A stretch of 64,000 nucleotides of DNA from Marasmius tenuissimus. Lineage: Eukaryota > Basidiomycota > Agaricomycetes > Agaricales > Marasmiaceae. Numbering within the stretch: position 1 is the stretch's first letter; the number at the start of each line of letters is the position of its first letter. Shown here in pieces: positions 10,090 through 21,191 of the stretch. The notes below the pieces were generated by a model. It searched no databases and was not told the origin of the DNA. It saw only the letters and a list, made by a program, of their open reading frames with translations. The stretch spans positions 2,542,001 to 2,606,000 of the forward strand of contig JAQOTA010000050.1 of assembly GCA_029532415.1 (NCBI GenBank). Direction: 5' to 3'. A program made the translations under genes and the position numbers.

Positions 10090-11456
10090 CCTGAGTTTCA
10101 CTTTCCCGTAGTTCAAGCCCTATGATACAGCGACGTCAAGTGCGAAGTTATTGTGGAGTGTGAGGCTGGTCGAAGAGACAGAGGGAAAGGGAATCTAGAG
10201 AAGAGACAAGGGCGACAGGAGTGGGTAGTGGGGAAATTCGCTCGCCCGAGCCCCAGAGACGAGTCAAATAAATACATTTTGACGGATCGCTGCAAAGCCC
10301 TCAGCGGGGGCGGTCCACTAAACTGAGACATTATTATTTTGGGATCTAACCCATATTTGGAAGCGCCATCAAATGTCCCTGACGCTGTCGTCAGGGCCAG
10401 TTAATGTCATTCGTTAGCCACAATCCTGCCACATATCCTTCAGGTCCTTCTCTCTTCCTTACCGCTCACTCACTCGCCAAACCTCAGTGCTAGCCTCTCA
10501 GGTATCGCTGGGCGCTCGAAAGCTCCTGATCAAGGCTCAGCTCTACTACTGGAGACGCGTACACCGGTAGTACCCCGGTAGATCAAAAGTCTGGATCCGT
10601 GCACCTCGCTCAGTAACTTAGACTAAGTATAAATAACGGAACAAAAGTACATATCACTGTTTGACGGGTGGGGCTCACTAGTACGGGCATTTGATTGATC
10701 CAACAATATGGGACATTCAAGTGGCCATGGGCCATATCGTTCACGGCGCCACCCATAAAACAGTCTGCTCAAGCAAGCGAATAGGAAAAGGTTGCGGCAA
10801 CAATTGCGTTCAAATCTGCGTATCCCTGATGAGACTAGTCCTGACAGTGGTGTTCAAAAGATCTCAGTTTTCAGGACATTGGTGGATTTGGCACATGGAG
10901 ACAGAACTAGAATGTTTCATATCGCTCACGGGCGGCTGCTCGCAAGGTGATATGAGCTCCGTGCAGCTGGTGTCATTGCTGTATCTGGCTTTGGAGATAT
11001 TATTATCACAGTTTCTTGCCCTCAACACCATTCAGAACCATGATATTCGGAACTGAGTCTAGAGCAGTGCAATCAGCGACACGCAGCTTCTGACCTTACC
11101 CCGGTCGCAGGGGCGCTGCGCATCGCGAGGTTGAGACTATTGAGAGATAGCTTACTACCAGTACAAGCACCGTATCTGGGGATGAACAATTGTGCCAATT
11201 AGTGCACCGAGTCGGACTGACATTGGCGGACACTAGCGCAGCCACGTTGAATGGCGCTTGCGTCCCTACCCACCACCGTCAGCTGCACCTGGGCGCTTCC
11301 TCCCTAATCGCCCAATCTAGTCACGAACAGCATCATGAGGAGCGTGGAAAGTGCCATTAGCCCATTCGAAAGCTGTTTACCTGCTGTAAAGCTTTCACTC
11401 CCATAAAATCTGATTCCCTTGGTCTATCCCTTCCTCTCAAATCACCCTCACTCGAC
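10090..11456. other. Intergenic region, 1.4 kb
   Basis: Separates the amidase from the downstream kinase. An ORF at 10691-11056 (+) is Cys/Ile/Leu-rich and shows no domain, no splice partners and no paralogue, so I do not call it. Near 11400 there are C/T-rich stretches typical of fungal core promoters upstream of the kinase ATG. Confidence 0.5.
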
Positions 11457-13547
11457 ATGGGAAACACTAGCCAGTTTCTACTCTCTTTAGGCAAAACACT
11501 CGCTCAGATCACTGCCGATTTCGCACCGGTTCCTGGTTTGTGCCCTGCCGCAGAGTTGTTGTGTGGGGTGATTGCTCTTTGCGAGAACGTGGTTGCGAAT
11601 AGGTAAGTCCGTGCCAAGGCCAAGCGTCGGTTATCTTAACTCACGAATACGATCACCCACAGACATGAAGCCAGACAACTTACCGAACGATGTTATAGTC
11701 TTCTCGTCGCAGCGAGGGAGCAGGAGACGAAGATACCCAACAGCCTTCTACATGCTTTCCATGACATTAACGAGTGAGTTGTGGAGTACACTGATCTATG
11801 CTGATTCCTCATGATCGCTTTGCAGTTGCTTGCTGGATATTCAGACCCGGATGCACGGCTGGGCCTCTTTACCGCGGGTCAAAGCTTTCATGCAACAACA
11901 AGATATCAAACGAGACATCGAAGCTGCACATAGTCGCATCTCAGATTGTTACCTGCGATTCCAGGTACGAATTTACCGCCCGACGTCGACACTGTGGGCA
12001 CGTAGCTCACGAAATCGATAGTTGGCCTCAGATATAGAAGTAAACCGTTGGAAGGAGGAATTCACTGCAAACGCAAGATTGGACCACCAAGAAGTTTTGA
12101 CGTACTTGGCCGACATTCAGAATGGGCAATCGATTACGAATGAAACGCTACAAGAACAAAGGGAGACGATAAATCAAATGATGACTCTCTTGCAAGGGGT
12201 AAATCTTCACGTTTCTCGACCTTTGATCCAGCTAATCTTATTTGCCGTCTCAAGGCCCTTGGAGAGCATAAGCTCCCCTCGGATAGGATGCACAACGGAC
12301 TTTCGAGTAACCTCTACCAAATACAATACGAATCAAAAGATCTGCTCCCTGACATGCACCTCAACCGGGGCGAAGTCATTCGAATTGGTCAGTTTCCTGT
12401 CAGTGGAACTGCGGCGATGGATATATACGAAGGGTTGTATCTGCAAAGAGAAAAGGTTGCAATCAAGGTTGTTCGGGCGGTCAGCTCGAATGAACAGAGC
12501 ATGCGGGTGGGTCACTCAGTCTTTCCGTTGCGGACCAGCAGAGCTTACCCCTTCCTCTTTGCTCACCAGAGATTCAAAAGAGAAGTGAAAATATGGGCAG
12601 ATATCTGGAATGTCGATCGAGGAAGACATATCCTTCCTTTCTACGGGTTTTGTCAGGATGATGGACCTTTCCCGTGAGTACCTCGTTGTCGTTCGATGTT
12701 CATCTTCTCACCTATGTGATCAGGTATATGATCAGCCCGTGGCAAGCAAACGGGAATTCGATGGAATACGTGAGAAGAATGGATCGGGCTGTGGACTATC
12801 GTCGAATGGTGCTGATGCTCGACTCTTCTGCGACTACCGAGCGGTCTCTAAAGATTTACCTACAGGTCACGGGTATCGCAAAAGGCCTGAGAGTACTACA
12901 CTCGATGAAGCCATCGGTCGTTCATGGTGATCTTAAAGCGGTAAGAGTACTCAGGTTTGTGTGATAGACGTTCTTCTCACCGAAACCCCAGGTCAATATC
13001 GTAGTAGATAGCCATGGAAATCCCTTGATCGCGGATTTTGGCCTCTCTCAGGTGAGCTCGTGAATTCGGGCTGCAGGTGTATGAACGTCTCTTATGTGCT
13101 ATGCAGGTCGTCGAGGACATCACCGGAATACCTTTCACTCAGAGTCGTGGCGTATCCGATTCATACAGGTGGTTCGCCCCCGAGGTGTGTGTCGGCCAAG
13201 GCGCGTTATCCAAGCATTCGGATATCTACGCTTTCGCGATGACGTCGTTGGAGGTTGGTTCTCTTTGCGCGACTATGGTCAGCGATGTCGTTCTAACATC
13301 ACAATGTCTTTTTTTTTTTTGCAAGCTCTTTACGCACGCACAACCGTATGCGAATATCAAGCATACGACAGAGGTGGTCATCAAGACGTCTCAGGGAATG
13401 TTTCCCCTTCAGCCTGCCGACCCGCGGGTTACGGAGAGGGGACTCGGGGATGAGATGTGGCATTTGATGACTTTGTGTTGGAATCGCAATCCGCCTTCGA
13501 GGCCGGATATTGAGGGTGTTCTGAGTAGGCTTGAGGCGATGGCTTGA
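11457..13547 (+). CDS. Protein kinase with N-terminal MLKL/HeLo-like four-helix bundle
   Basis: About 530 residues from roughly ten exons. The N-terminal ~160 residues are helical: [59 protein letters not shown], then [19 protein letters not shown]. This periodicity and layout recall the four-helix bundle of plant and fungal MLKL-like proteins and the fungal HeLo-like group. A linker with [17 protein letters not shown] follows. The kinase domain has KVAIKVVR (ATP-site Lys), [15 protein letters not shown] (catalytic loop, HGDLK instead of HRDLK), ADFGLSQ (Mg-binding), and YRWFAPEV (APE). It ends with [16 protein letters not shown], typical of TKL-type kinases. The Gly-rich loop ([16 protein letters not shown]) is poor. 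The catalytic residues are present, so it is probably not a pseudokinase, unlike animal MLKL. A role in regulated cell death or allorecognition is inferred only. Confidence 0.85.
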
Positions 13548-15150
13548 GGTAACGCGATGGTGGATTACCATTGTTGATTACTGAACTGTTGTTGGACAAT
13601 GCGTGTGTCTAGTGTCTCTGTGCATTATTTTGGATTCTAAAGAATGAAGAACGCTTCCGTCGAAATCGTGGCGAGTTGAGTTCGGATTTGAGGAAGGAGG
13701 GAGTGAGTTTTTCCATGCGTGATTGTTCATTGTCAACGATCTCTTTCTACAGTACGTTCAAGTCAACATCCTGTTCGCCACTTCATTCCATGTCCTGCGT
13801 ATCGGTAGATCTCCGACAAGTGACGTGTCTTTGCTATTGGCAAGCCCAAACCTTCTTCAGGCTCTACTCCAGGCCTTTCCCGACTCCGAATGGAGGAGGG
13901 TTCCTTGGGGTGCTCGAAATTATTTTTCACTTAGCGACCTGTCTTATCCGGCCACAACGTGACTATATGTCTATATGCAGTGGCTTCACGTGAAAACGCA
14001 AACTTGAACCCAGCTATTTCTCCTTTATCTTTGTTAAAAAAATTACTAATACTTACGTAAACTCAGACATGGCTTTGATAGAGCTGCTTCCCCTTGTCCT
14101 CTGCTCTCTTCTTACTTCTACGAGGAGGTCTTCACAGAGAACCGACCATGAACGTTGCCACATCATATTGTGTTTTGAGCTCGTCTTTTCCGCCTTGGAT
14201 GTATTTGACAGACGATGGCGCTGGCAAGTGTTTGAGTTTAGCTTCAAGAAACCAGTTATGGGCAGCGGCGAACATCTCGCGGAGCAGTTTCCTTTCCGGC
14301 GTGTTGCCCGTCTGCGGTCGGGACGTGAAATCTGATTTTGTTTCGCTCTTAGTCAAGGTTATACGGCTTGTCGTTGACACATGCATACGCGAATTCACTG
14401 ATGTTTCTTTCGACACGGTTAGATGGCGTAGTTGCTCGGATTTGTTTAGCATGGTCTGCATGGGACTGGAGATGAGTACCTTTGTTTATTCGCAGTTTCG
14501 TATGTGGGATGCTGCATTTCCGACTGACGTTGGAGCTTTAATTCCTCTACAGTTCCTACCTTTGTCTTTCGACCTCTACATTCGTCGTTTGTCTACTCTT
14601 GCACTCTCGGATCTTAACGATGTCGCTGCTTTGTTCCCATCAGGCCTTTCTTATAATCGTCGTTCTGAGGCTAGTTGTGTACAGGCCATATTACTTGTTT
14701 TCCGCCATCGCCTGGTCTGTTTGGCTCGATTAGACTCTATCTCGATTGTCAGAATACTCATGTGTTTGTGTGGTTACTTATGGTTCTTACCAATCCGAGT
14801 ATACTTACTTTGACCCATATTCTTAAATTCGAGTTTATGGCTCGTGTAGTTGATCTCTTATTCTCAGATTGCCTTGGTTGTGATCGTCTCAGCTCAGTCT
14901 CTCCGCGCTATAATGTGGACACGGATTGTATGGACGTGGATGAGGATCCTGTTCCCGTACTCGACGATGACGATAATGACTGGCCCCAGGTTGTATCGGA
15001 AACGCTGCTGATAATGGTTGTTCTGATTCAAGGGAGTCGGGAACTGTCGCCAACGGGCGGCGCTGTGGATCAATATCGATCACCTCCGCTGAATAACAGC
15101 TCGATGTCATCTGATTTGTCAATAGCTACGTTGAGCGAGGTCTGATGACA
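13548..15150 (+). pseudogene. Possible decayed coding region
   Basis: The + strand carries a 239-codon frame at 14094-14813 that ends just as another frame (14675-15145) picks up with a protein-like acidic stretch (DTDCMDVDEDPVPVLDDDDND). No domain is recognised, and I found no intron that joins the two. The pattern could be a frameshifted relic or simply T-rich noncoding DNA. Confidence 0.2.
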
Positions 15151-17093
15151 ACACAGTTTCTTCACGGGGCGCTCGAAATACCACTCAGGTTTTTCGGGAA
15201 AGTGAGGCGATGTAGCGACGGGGGTGGAAGGAGTCACTTGCCACGGCGCGCGCACGTTACTACAACCGAGCATCTGATTCTTTGTACCGCAGGAGTATGC
15301 TGAACGAATATGATAGCCAACGATTCGACGCACATTTGGACCTGGTATAGTGTTGAAACTGGATCAATGGATCTCGCATATTGGGCATCAAAATACTCAC
15401 CACTAGAAAGTAAGGCTTTATATCTCTGCATCCATTTTCAACCCTCAGGCTCACGGTAGTATCCGAACACGCAGAGAAGTTGAAGCAATATCTAGTAGGA
15501 TACGACGTTTTCAAGCACATCACTACAGCTGGCTGTCATTTGGGGGCGTGAGGCGATACATCATCAGGAAGATGCGCATTTTGCCGGAAGCCGTTCCGGC
15601 TGTTTAGCCGGTCTTGCAGGCTCACAGGCTGACTGGCCCAAAAAAGTGACGGGCCAAAGCTTCGGGCTATTGCTGAGCAGTTAGAAAAATACCTCAGAAG
15701 GCTGGGGAATTGTATAATGGCCACCATGGGCACGGAAGTTGGTCGAAGAAATCAGAGCAATCCTCTTATTCTGTGCCAAAAAATCCAGCCTGTGGGAATT
15801 CTGACATAGCCTGCCAGGGCCGCGCCGGTTAGCCTGTACAGGCCGAGAACGGTTATTTTGCATCTTACTGATGCATAGCGGTTGCTTCTCCTGCCCCAGT
15901 GCTATCATCCTGTCAAGAATGCCGTTGTGCTGTTGGCAATGATTTGTTTAGTCACCCCACGAAATGAACAATTGTTGTGCTTGATGCTCATCCCGGACTT
16001 CTATCCCGGGATAACATCACGTCCCAGTGAAGCCCGTAGGCTTCGGACTTTCGAGGAATCAATGCATGCCACAAGAAGGCAGTAAGTATCAGCGCGCGGA
16101 AACCAATACCAGCAGTAAGAGAATCATGGCACGATAAACTAGTTCCAAACTAGCTCGGTTCGTGATGTCGTTTTGATACTCAGTCCAGTCCTTTTGCTGG
16201 TTAATTCAAAGGGTTCCTTTTCTCGAAGCTACAAGTACGTATAACAACCTGCAAGATCTTTGATCGGTCTCCTAAGATGTCAATGTATCCCTGAGTCGAT
16301 ACCCAAGCTGAATGGTCCGACGCTCAGCCTGCACGCGTCAACGAGAATTAATTGTCTATTAGTATTGGTGGTTCCTTTCGTCATCCTTTCGGGGGGCCGC
16401 AACGCGGACAAGTGAGCGACGCCAACACTACTATCGTACTATTGATTCTCTACGCGGTACCTTGGACGGTATGTATGAGCAATTGTTTCCATAAGAGGCG
16501 AAGTGAGCGACCCTACCAATGTAAACCTTAATGGTTCATCGACATCGTCCGGAACCTTTCACGGTTGTTCCACGGTATGAGCACGCCACTAGGCTGTTTC
16601 CGTAGGCGGAGTAATTTTCTGCGATATAGCTGTATGGTGATCAAGTTAGTACAGGCAATTTCCCGAGGCAAAAAGTAGGCTCACAATCAATTTCAGTCTG
16701 GATAGACCATGCTGATGGTATTCATCTTTTCATTATCATGACATACGGTTCTCCGAGCACGGTATTTGCGTAGCTTTTTTGGACCTTTGAGCCTGCCAGC
16801 CTGCGAGAATGGCTGAAAAGCCCAGAACTGCCGAAACCGGCCGCCGGAAAATTACTCGTCTTCCTTGAGGACCGATGAAGTTGAGCTGGCGGGATGCTGC
16901 ACAGCCCAGCCCAGTCACATCGGGTGCAAGAGCTCTCGCTTCAAGTTTCCGTTTCGGGCGCTAATTTTTTTTTGGCGGGGAAACTGCCGTATATGAGAGC
17001 ACAAAGGCCTTTATAGAATACAAAGAAAAGTGAGGAGGAAAGTGAGTCGGCATCACTTTCTAGTCTCCTGTAAGCAGACGGTACTGGATGACA
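15151..17093. other. Gene-poor, repeat-relic region
   Basis: No gene is supported. GC-rich blocks with CCAAAAAA and AGCCTG occur at about 15580-15655, 15770-15850 and, inverted relative to the first, 16770-16860. They look like dispersed remnants of one repeat family. Confidence 0.4.
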
Positions 17094-17915
17094 GTTACAG
17101 CTATTTAAGAATCCCTAGCATATCTTCGCACAACTCCAGGAATTTGATCTGTTGACATGCCCAACACGACCACGTGCGGATAATCCCAAATTGGTATTTT
17201 CTGTGAAGGTGTACTTTGCTTGTACCCACTTTGAGGCGGAGGGAATTGATGAAATGAAGATTCTGCTGATTGTAGTAGAACATAGTAGCTCAACGGGAGT
17301 CAAGTCGAAGAGGTACGGGTGCTTTTGAGGCGGAAAAGGGAAAATAATATTCCACTTTTGGGTTATTTGCACGTGCAATTGTTTGGCGTGTCAACAGATC
17401 AAGTTCCTGGAGTTGTGCGAAAATAGGGTGTATTTGCCAGGTTTGAAACTAAAATTTTTTGTTTAGTTTCAAAATCCAAAATTTCGTGAGCGGAGCCGCC
17501 CCACCTCAATAAATACAAAACAAAAAACTCGTACGTACAAAATTTCTCCCAAATTCACGCAAACAGTCTCGTCACCAAGCGCCCTTAGCTTGTTCCCTGC
17601 GGGTCATTCCCCAGGCAGATTTGGACGCGCCTTGGATATATCAAGTCAAGGAAGCTGTCATTACCATGGCCGCTGCTTTTTGAGAGGCCATCGTGCTTGA
17701 TGATGAGTGATTCTGGCAGTTCATGCAGTTGCCAACAGATAGGTGCAGGCCCCACACATAATTTTCCCGAAATTTTGGGATTGTGGGGCCGAAATTTACA
17801 CAACTTTTGACGGCTCAAAATTCTAGTTACAACTTCCTAAAATTTCGTTACGGCAGGTAGTTTCAAACCTGGCAAATACACCCTAATATGCTAGGGATTC
17901 TTAAATAGCTGTAAC
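17094..17915. mobile_element. MITE-like element with terminal inverted repeats (outer element)
   Basis: The left end GTTACAGCTATTTAAGAATC (17094 onward, 30 bp to CATAT) is the exact reverse complement of the right end at 17886-17915. The inverted repeat goes on for at least 26 more bases (TAGGGTGTATTTGCCAGG...), but in the left arm that continuation only resumes at 17424, because a second element interrupts it. There is no transposase, so it is non-autonomous. Superfamily unassigned. Confidence 0.8.
17124..17423. mobile_element. Nested 300-bp inverted-repeat element inside the left arm
   Basis: About 36-bp inverted termini: TTCGCACAACTCCAGG... near 17125 and ...CCTGGAGTTGTGCGAA ending at 17421, with only two mismatches across TTGATCTGTTGACA[T/C]GCC. 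Removing 17124-17423 exactly restores the left arm of the outer element to match its right arm, which proves the order of insertion. A TA on each side (17121-17122 and 17424-17425) could be a target duplication, but the intact arm reads TATTA, so this is ambiguous. Confidence 0.8.
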
Positions 17916-18071
17916 GAAAAACGCAAGTCGCAATGTATAGTGAGCAGCGGAATAAGACGCGTGGGAATAAATGATATGGCCCAATACGCTCCCCGTTCCC
18001 ACGCGTATCTTGTTTCAAAATTCACTATCACTTTCCCGGATTGAATGGGCTCATGGGCCCGATCAGGATAG

Positions 18072-18875
18072 ACCTGTCACCGGTCCGTATATGACGAGGC
18101 AAGCTGGGTATATACGGACCTGTAAAACGGAAGCAAATCCTCAGCCAGACATTTTAGGGATTTGCCGAACAGAATATAGAAATCACCTGCTTACTATATA
18201 GAGTAGAATGTTCTCAGGGCCCGTGCACAAACGCGCTGGCACTACGTTTCCCTCTCGAGTTTCGTCGACTTAGACCTACTGAGACCCAGTTTGCCCACTG
18301 CAATCGTCACGGAAGGCTTCCGTACAGTATCCGAGTAGCTAAAATGTTTTTCTTCTAATCCAGAATACACCATTTTCGAGCACTACAACGTTCCATAATC
18401 TCAATTTTACAGTACTATCACCTCTCAGATCTGAGCCCATCTGTTCTCACCGCTCATTGTTATCTTTGAGGTTGCCGATGGCGTCTCTTCGGGTGCTGGG
18501 GTTGTGATAGCTTGAGAGTTGGATGATGAATGGTAAAAGCGGGCCTGCTGCTGGAGGAATTATCTGGACTACACGTTCATCTTATATTTTATGCTATTTT
18601 AGACGAAGGTGTGAGAATATGAGTAGAAGTCTACATAAACCAGTCGTAATAACACGGCAACAACCTCGATGAGGAGGTCGGAGAGTCCAACTGTCCATGG
18701 ACGCGGTGGTGGTTACTATATAAGGGCCCTGAGAATAGTTTACTCTAGATGGTAAGCACTTGGTTTCTATATTCGCTTCAGCAAATCCCTAAAATGTCTG
18801 GCTGAGGATTTGCTTCCGTTTTACAGGCCCCTCACGACTCAGCTTGCTCGTCCGTGAGGGGCCGCGTGACAGGCC
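18072..18875. mobile_element. 804-bp foldback element with hairpin-bearing long terminal inverted repeats
   Basis: Two inverted arms of about 150 bp: 18072-18222 and 18724-18875. They contain a perfect 47-bp core (18119-18165 against 18781-18827). Outside the core, each tip holds an 11-bp stem: GGTCCGTATAT/ATATACGGACC on the left and GGCCCCTCACG/CGTGAGGGGCC on the right, around a conserved loop (GACGAGGCAAGCTGG versus GACGAGCAAGCTGAG). The outermost bases are ACCTGTCAC and GTGACAGGCC. TAG on both sides (18069-18071, 18876-18878) would be a 3-bp target duplication, as in PIF/Harbinger-like elements. No ORF of note lies inside. Confidence 0.8.
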
Positions 18876-19215
18876 TAGATGTATGGCAACCAACAAACAC
18901 ATGCGAAAGGGGGATCTAAAGAGAGATCGGGCAGATCGGGCCCTTGCACAGGTTCTATTATTACGCGAGCAACCGACGGAGTCCGACTCGCACAATTGTA
19001 TGGCGCCTCACGACTAGGTTACCGTTCTTCACGATCAGCTTCTTCCCGGGCAGGTTCTTCACGAATGTATTGATTCCCAAGTGTCATCCTGTCTTGGTCC
19101 CCGCAAAAGTGCTATAAACTTGAATCAAACGCGGCTGCTGGCTGGCGTACTCCAGGGCCTTTATAAGGGTGTTCCGATCCCCTCAGCTTATGATAACACC
19201 CTCTTTCTCTCTAAC

Positions 19216-20592
19216 ATGAAAAGGAATGGGACCGACTGGTACGCACGTTCCTGGTCGGAAATAGGAAAATTCTACTCACCTCTGCTTGGATGTAGTACTT
19301 CGGCCAACGTATCGAGGCACCAAATCCCCGATCGAGGCGAACAACCTGCAGAGAGTTCTGGTCTTGCCTCCAGTGCCCGCTCGGCATCGCTCGAGTATAT
19401 CGGAGAGGAACTTTTACCCCCAGAGTGAGATATCTTGCCGGTGCCACGATATCATATTGTGCTCACTGTTCACCACTGTGTTTGACTGCACTCTCACAGA
19501 CCTTTCTTCGACACCCCTAAGGACGCCTGGAACATTTATACGCCGACTATCGACGACATCGTACCACTTCCCTTACGCCAGCCAGTTGTCGTTCAGCAGA
19601 CTCTGCAGGATCCGGAGGGTACGATTGTCCGCGCAACGGACGAAAACACTTCCGCCGTTGTACCTACGCACCAGAAGTACGGAGAGGGCATCGAAATGCC
19701 CAAGCCACTTCTGCCCCCCGGTCTAGTGTCTGCGCCACCAATGCATGTCCAGGACCCTGTAGGTCCAATGTAAGTTGACCCGCCAGAACCGCTGTGGCCA
19801 CCGCTTACCATGCTTTCCCAGTACATTTTTTCGTCTACAGAAAGATGCCCAAAGGATATTCCCCTCGCCAGCGCCCTTCTACCAGCAACTTCCGTGCCCT
19901 GCAGACGTCGCGATCGACTCTGCATTGAACAATGTTACTGGTGGTGGTGCGACCTTTATTGAAGCACGGTTGTTTGACCACGTCGCTACCAACTACAAGT
20001 CAGTTATACTCGTTCCGGTTGAGGTTAATTGTGTTTGCTCACTGCCTCTCTCTCGCAGTCCCAATGCACCTACAAGTTTCAGTCACGGCAACCACGATTA
20101 CATGTACTCTTCGTCTCAGTATCTGTTGCCAGATGCACGCAACGACGACAACACTAACGAGGGGGTTCCGTCTCAGACCGGCCAGGCGGTTGGTGATGAT
20201 CTGCCTGAGACGTCGGGGTCCTCCCACATCACACTGTCTTCCGACAACGCCAGTAGTGGTTACCGTCAACTTGTAGGGTCTTCTGCTATAACGCAGGCAT
20301 CAAGGGCTCGTCGACGAGGTGAAGCACGCCAGGCTCGCCTCTACTTTTGTGAGGTCCCGGGGTGTACCTCTCAAGGATTCACTGCAAGGCACAACTTGCG
20401 ATGTGAGATCGTCATACTCCTAGTAGCCACACTCTTACTCACCATCTTCTGGTAGACCACAACCGTGTGCACACGGGGGAGAGACCCTTCATTTGTGGCC
20501 GATGTGAACGCGCTTTTTATTCAAAAAGTGACCTCCAGCGACACCAGCGCCCAAGTCGAAGACGACTCTGCCAACGTCCCATGATAGGGTAG
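19216..20592 (+). CDS. C2H2 zinc-finger protein (probable transcription factor), second paralogue
   Basis: Five exons spliced by eye, ATG at 19216. Introns: 19425-19499 (joins GEELLPPE to [11 protein letters not shown]), one after 19768 (GTAAGT), one after AACTACAA at about 19999, and one inside the first finger. The long N-terminal region is Pro/Ser/Asp-rich without known domains. At the C-terminus a basic stretch ([14 protein letters not shown]) precedes finger 1 ([19 protein letters not shown]), the classical linker HTGERPF, and finger 2 (C-x2-C-x12-[21 protein letters not shown]). Finger 1 and its internal intron match the gene at 1921-2670. Gene targets are unknown; nuclear location is inferred. 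Confidence 0.75.
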
Positions 20593-21191
20593 GGATCCGT
20601 GTCAAGGAGATAGAGAAGCTGCCAGAAGGCGTACCTCATTTCGGTTTTCTCGATTTCTTTTTCCCCCTCTCGAACACTCATAACATAAAAATGACACATT
20701 CGGATTCCTTGTAGTATTCAACAACAGCGCCATTTAATTTCAGGAACAAAGGTTCGAGTGTATTGCTTTTTGAGAACATTGCGGCCGTCGGATTGCGAGA
20801 CTATGCCACAGATTTGAAGTGTTTGGGACTCATGTCGAGTCAGTGAGGTTTCTCCAAAGCCATATTTGGATAGGTCTGTAGTGAGCAGAGTGTTTCGTTC
20901 GGGAGCCCGCCATTCCGATACGTGTAAGAGGAGATGGAATGATAGCAAGAACGTCGTCGTTGAAGTCCAAGTGCTGCAGCGAAGTTTGGGTCACCGGATC
21001 AGCGATAAACGGTTACCGCACCGCCGGCAGTGCGGGACCGAGTCCCTGGGACCTGAACCGACAGTGTCACATGATGGTACAGACGGCACGACGCGTTCAA
21101 CTTCGACAAGCGCGTTGAATCTTGATCCCAAACTCCCACTGTCATTCTCTACACCAGTTGGGCTCCGTCAATCTTCGTTTCAGCACTCAAC
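20593..21191. other. Intergenic region
   Basis: Nothing supported. The + strand open frame at 20866-21195 has no domain and overlaps the likely promoter of the next gene. Confidence 0.4.

Noticed and set aside
10691..11056. 121-codon + strand ORF
   Set aside because: No recognisable family or splice signals; looks like chance openness in intergenic DNA.
13308..13322. T13-run that might suggest a tailed retroelement
   Set aside because: It is the polypyrimidine tract just before a kinase-gene splice acceptor (GCAAG region) and lies within an intron.
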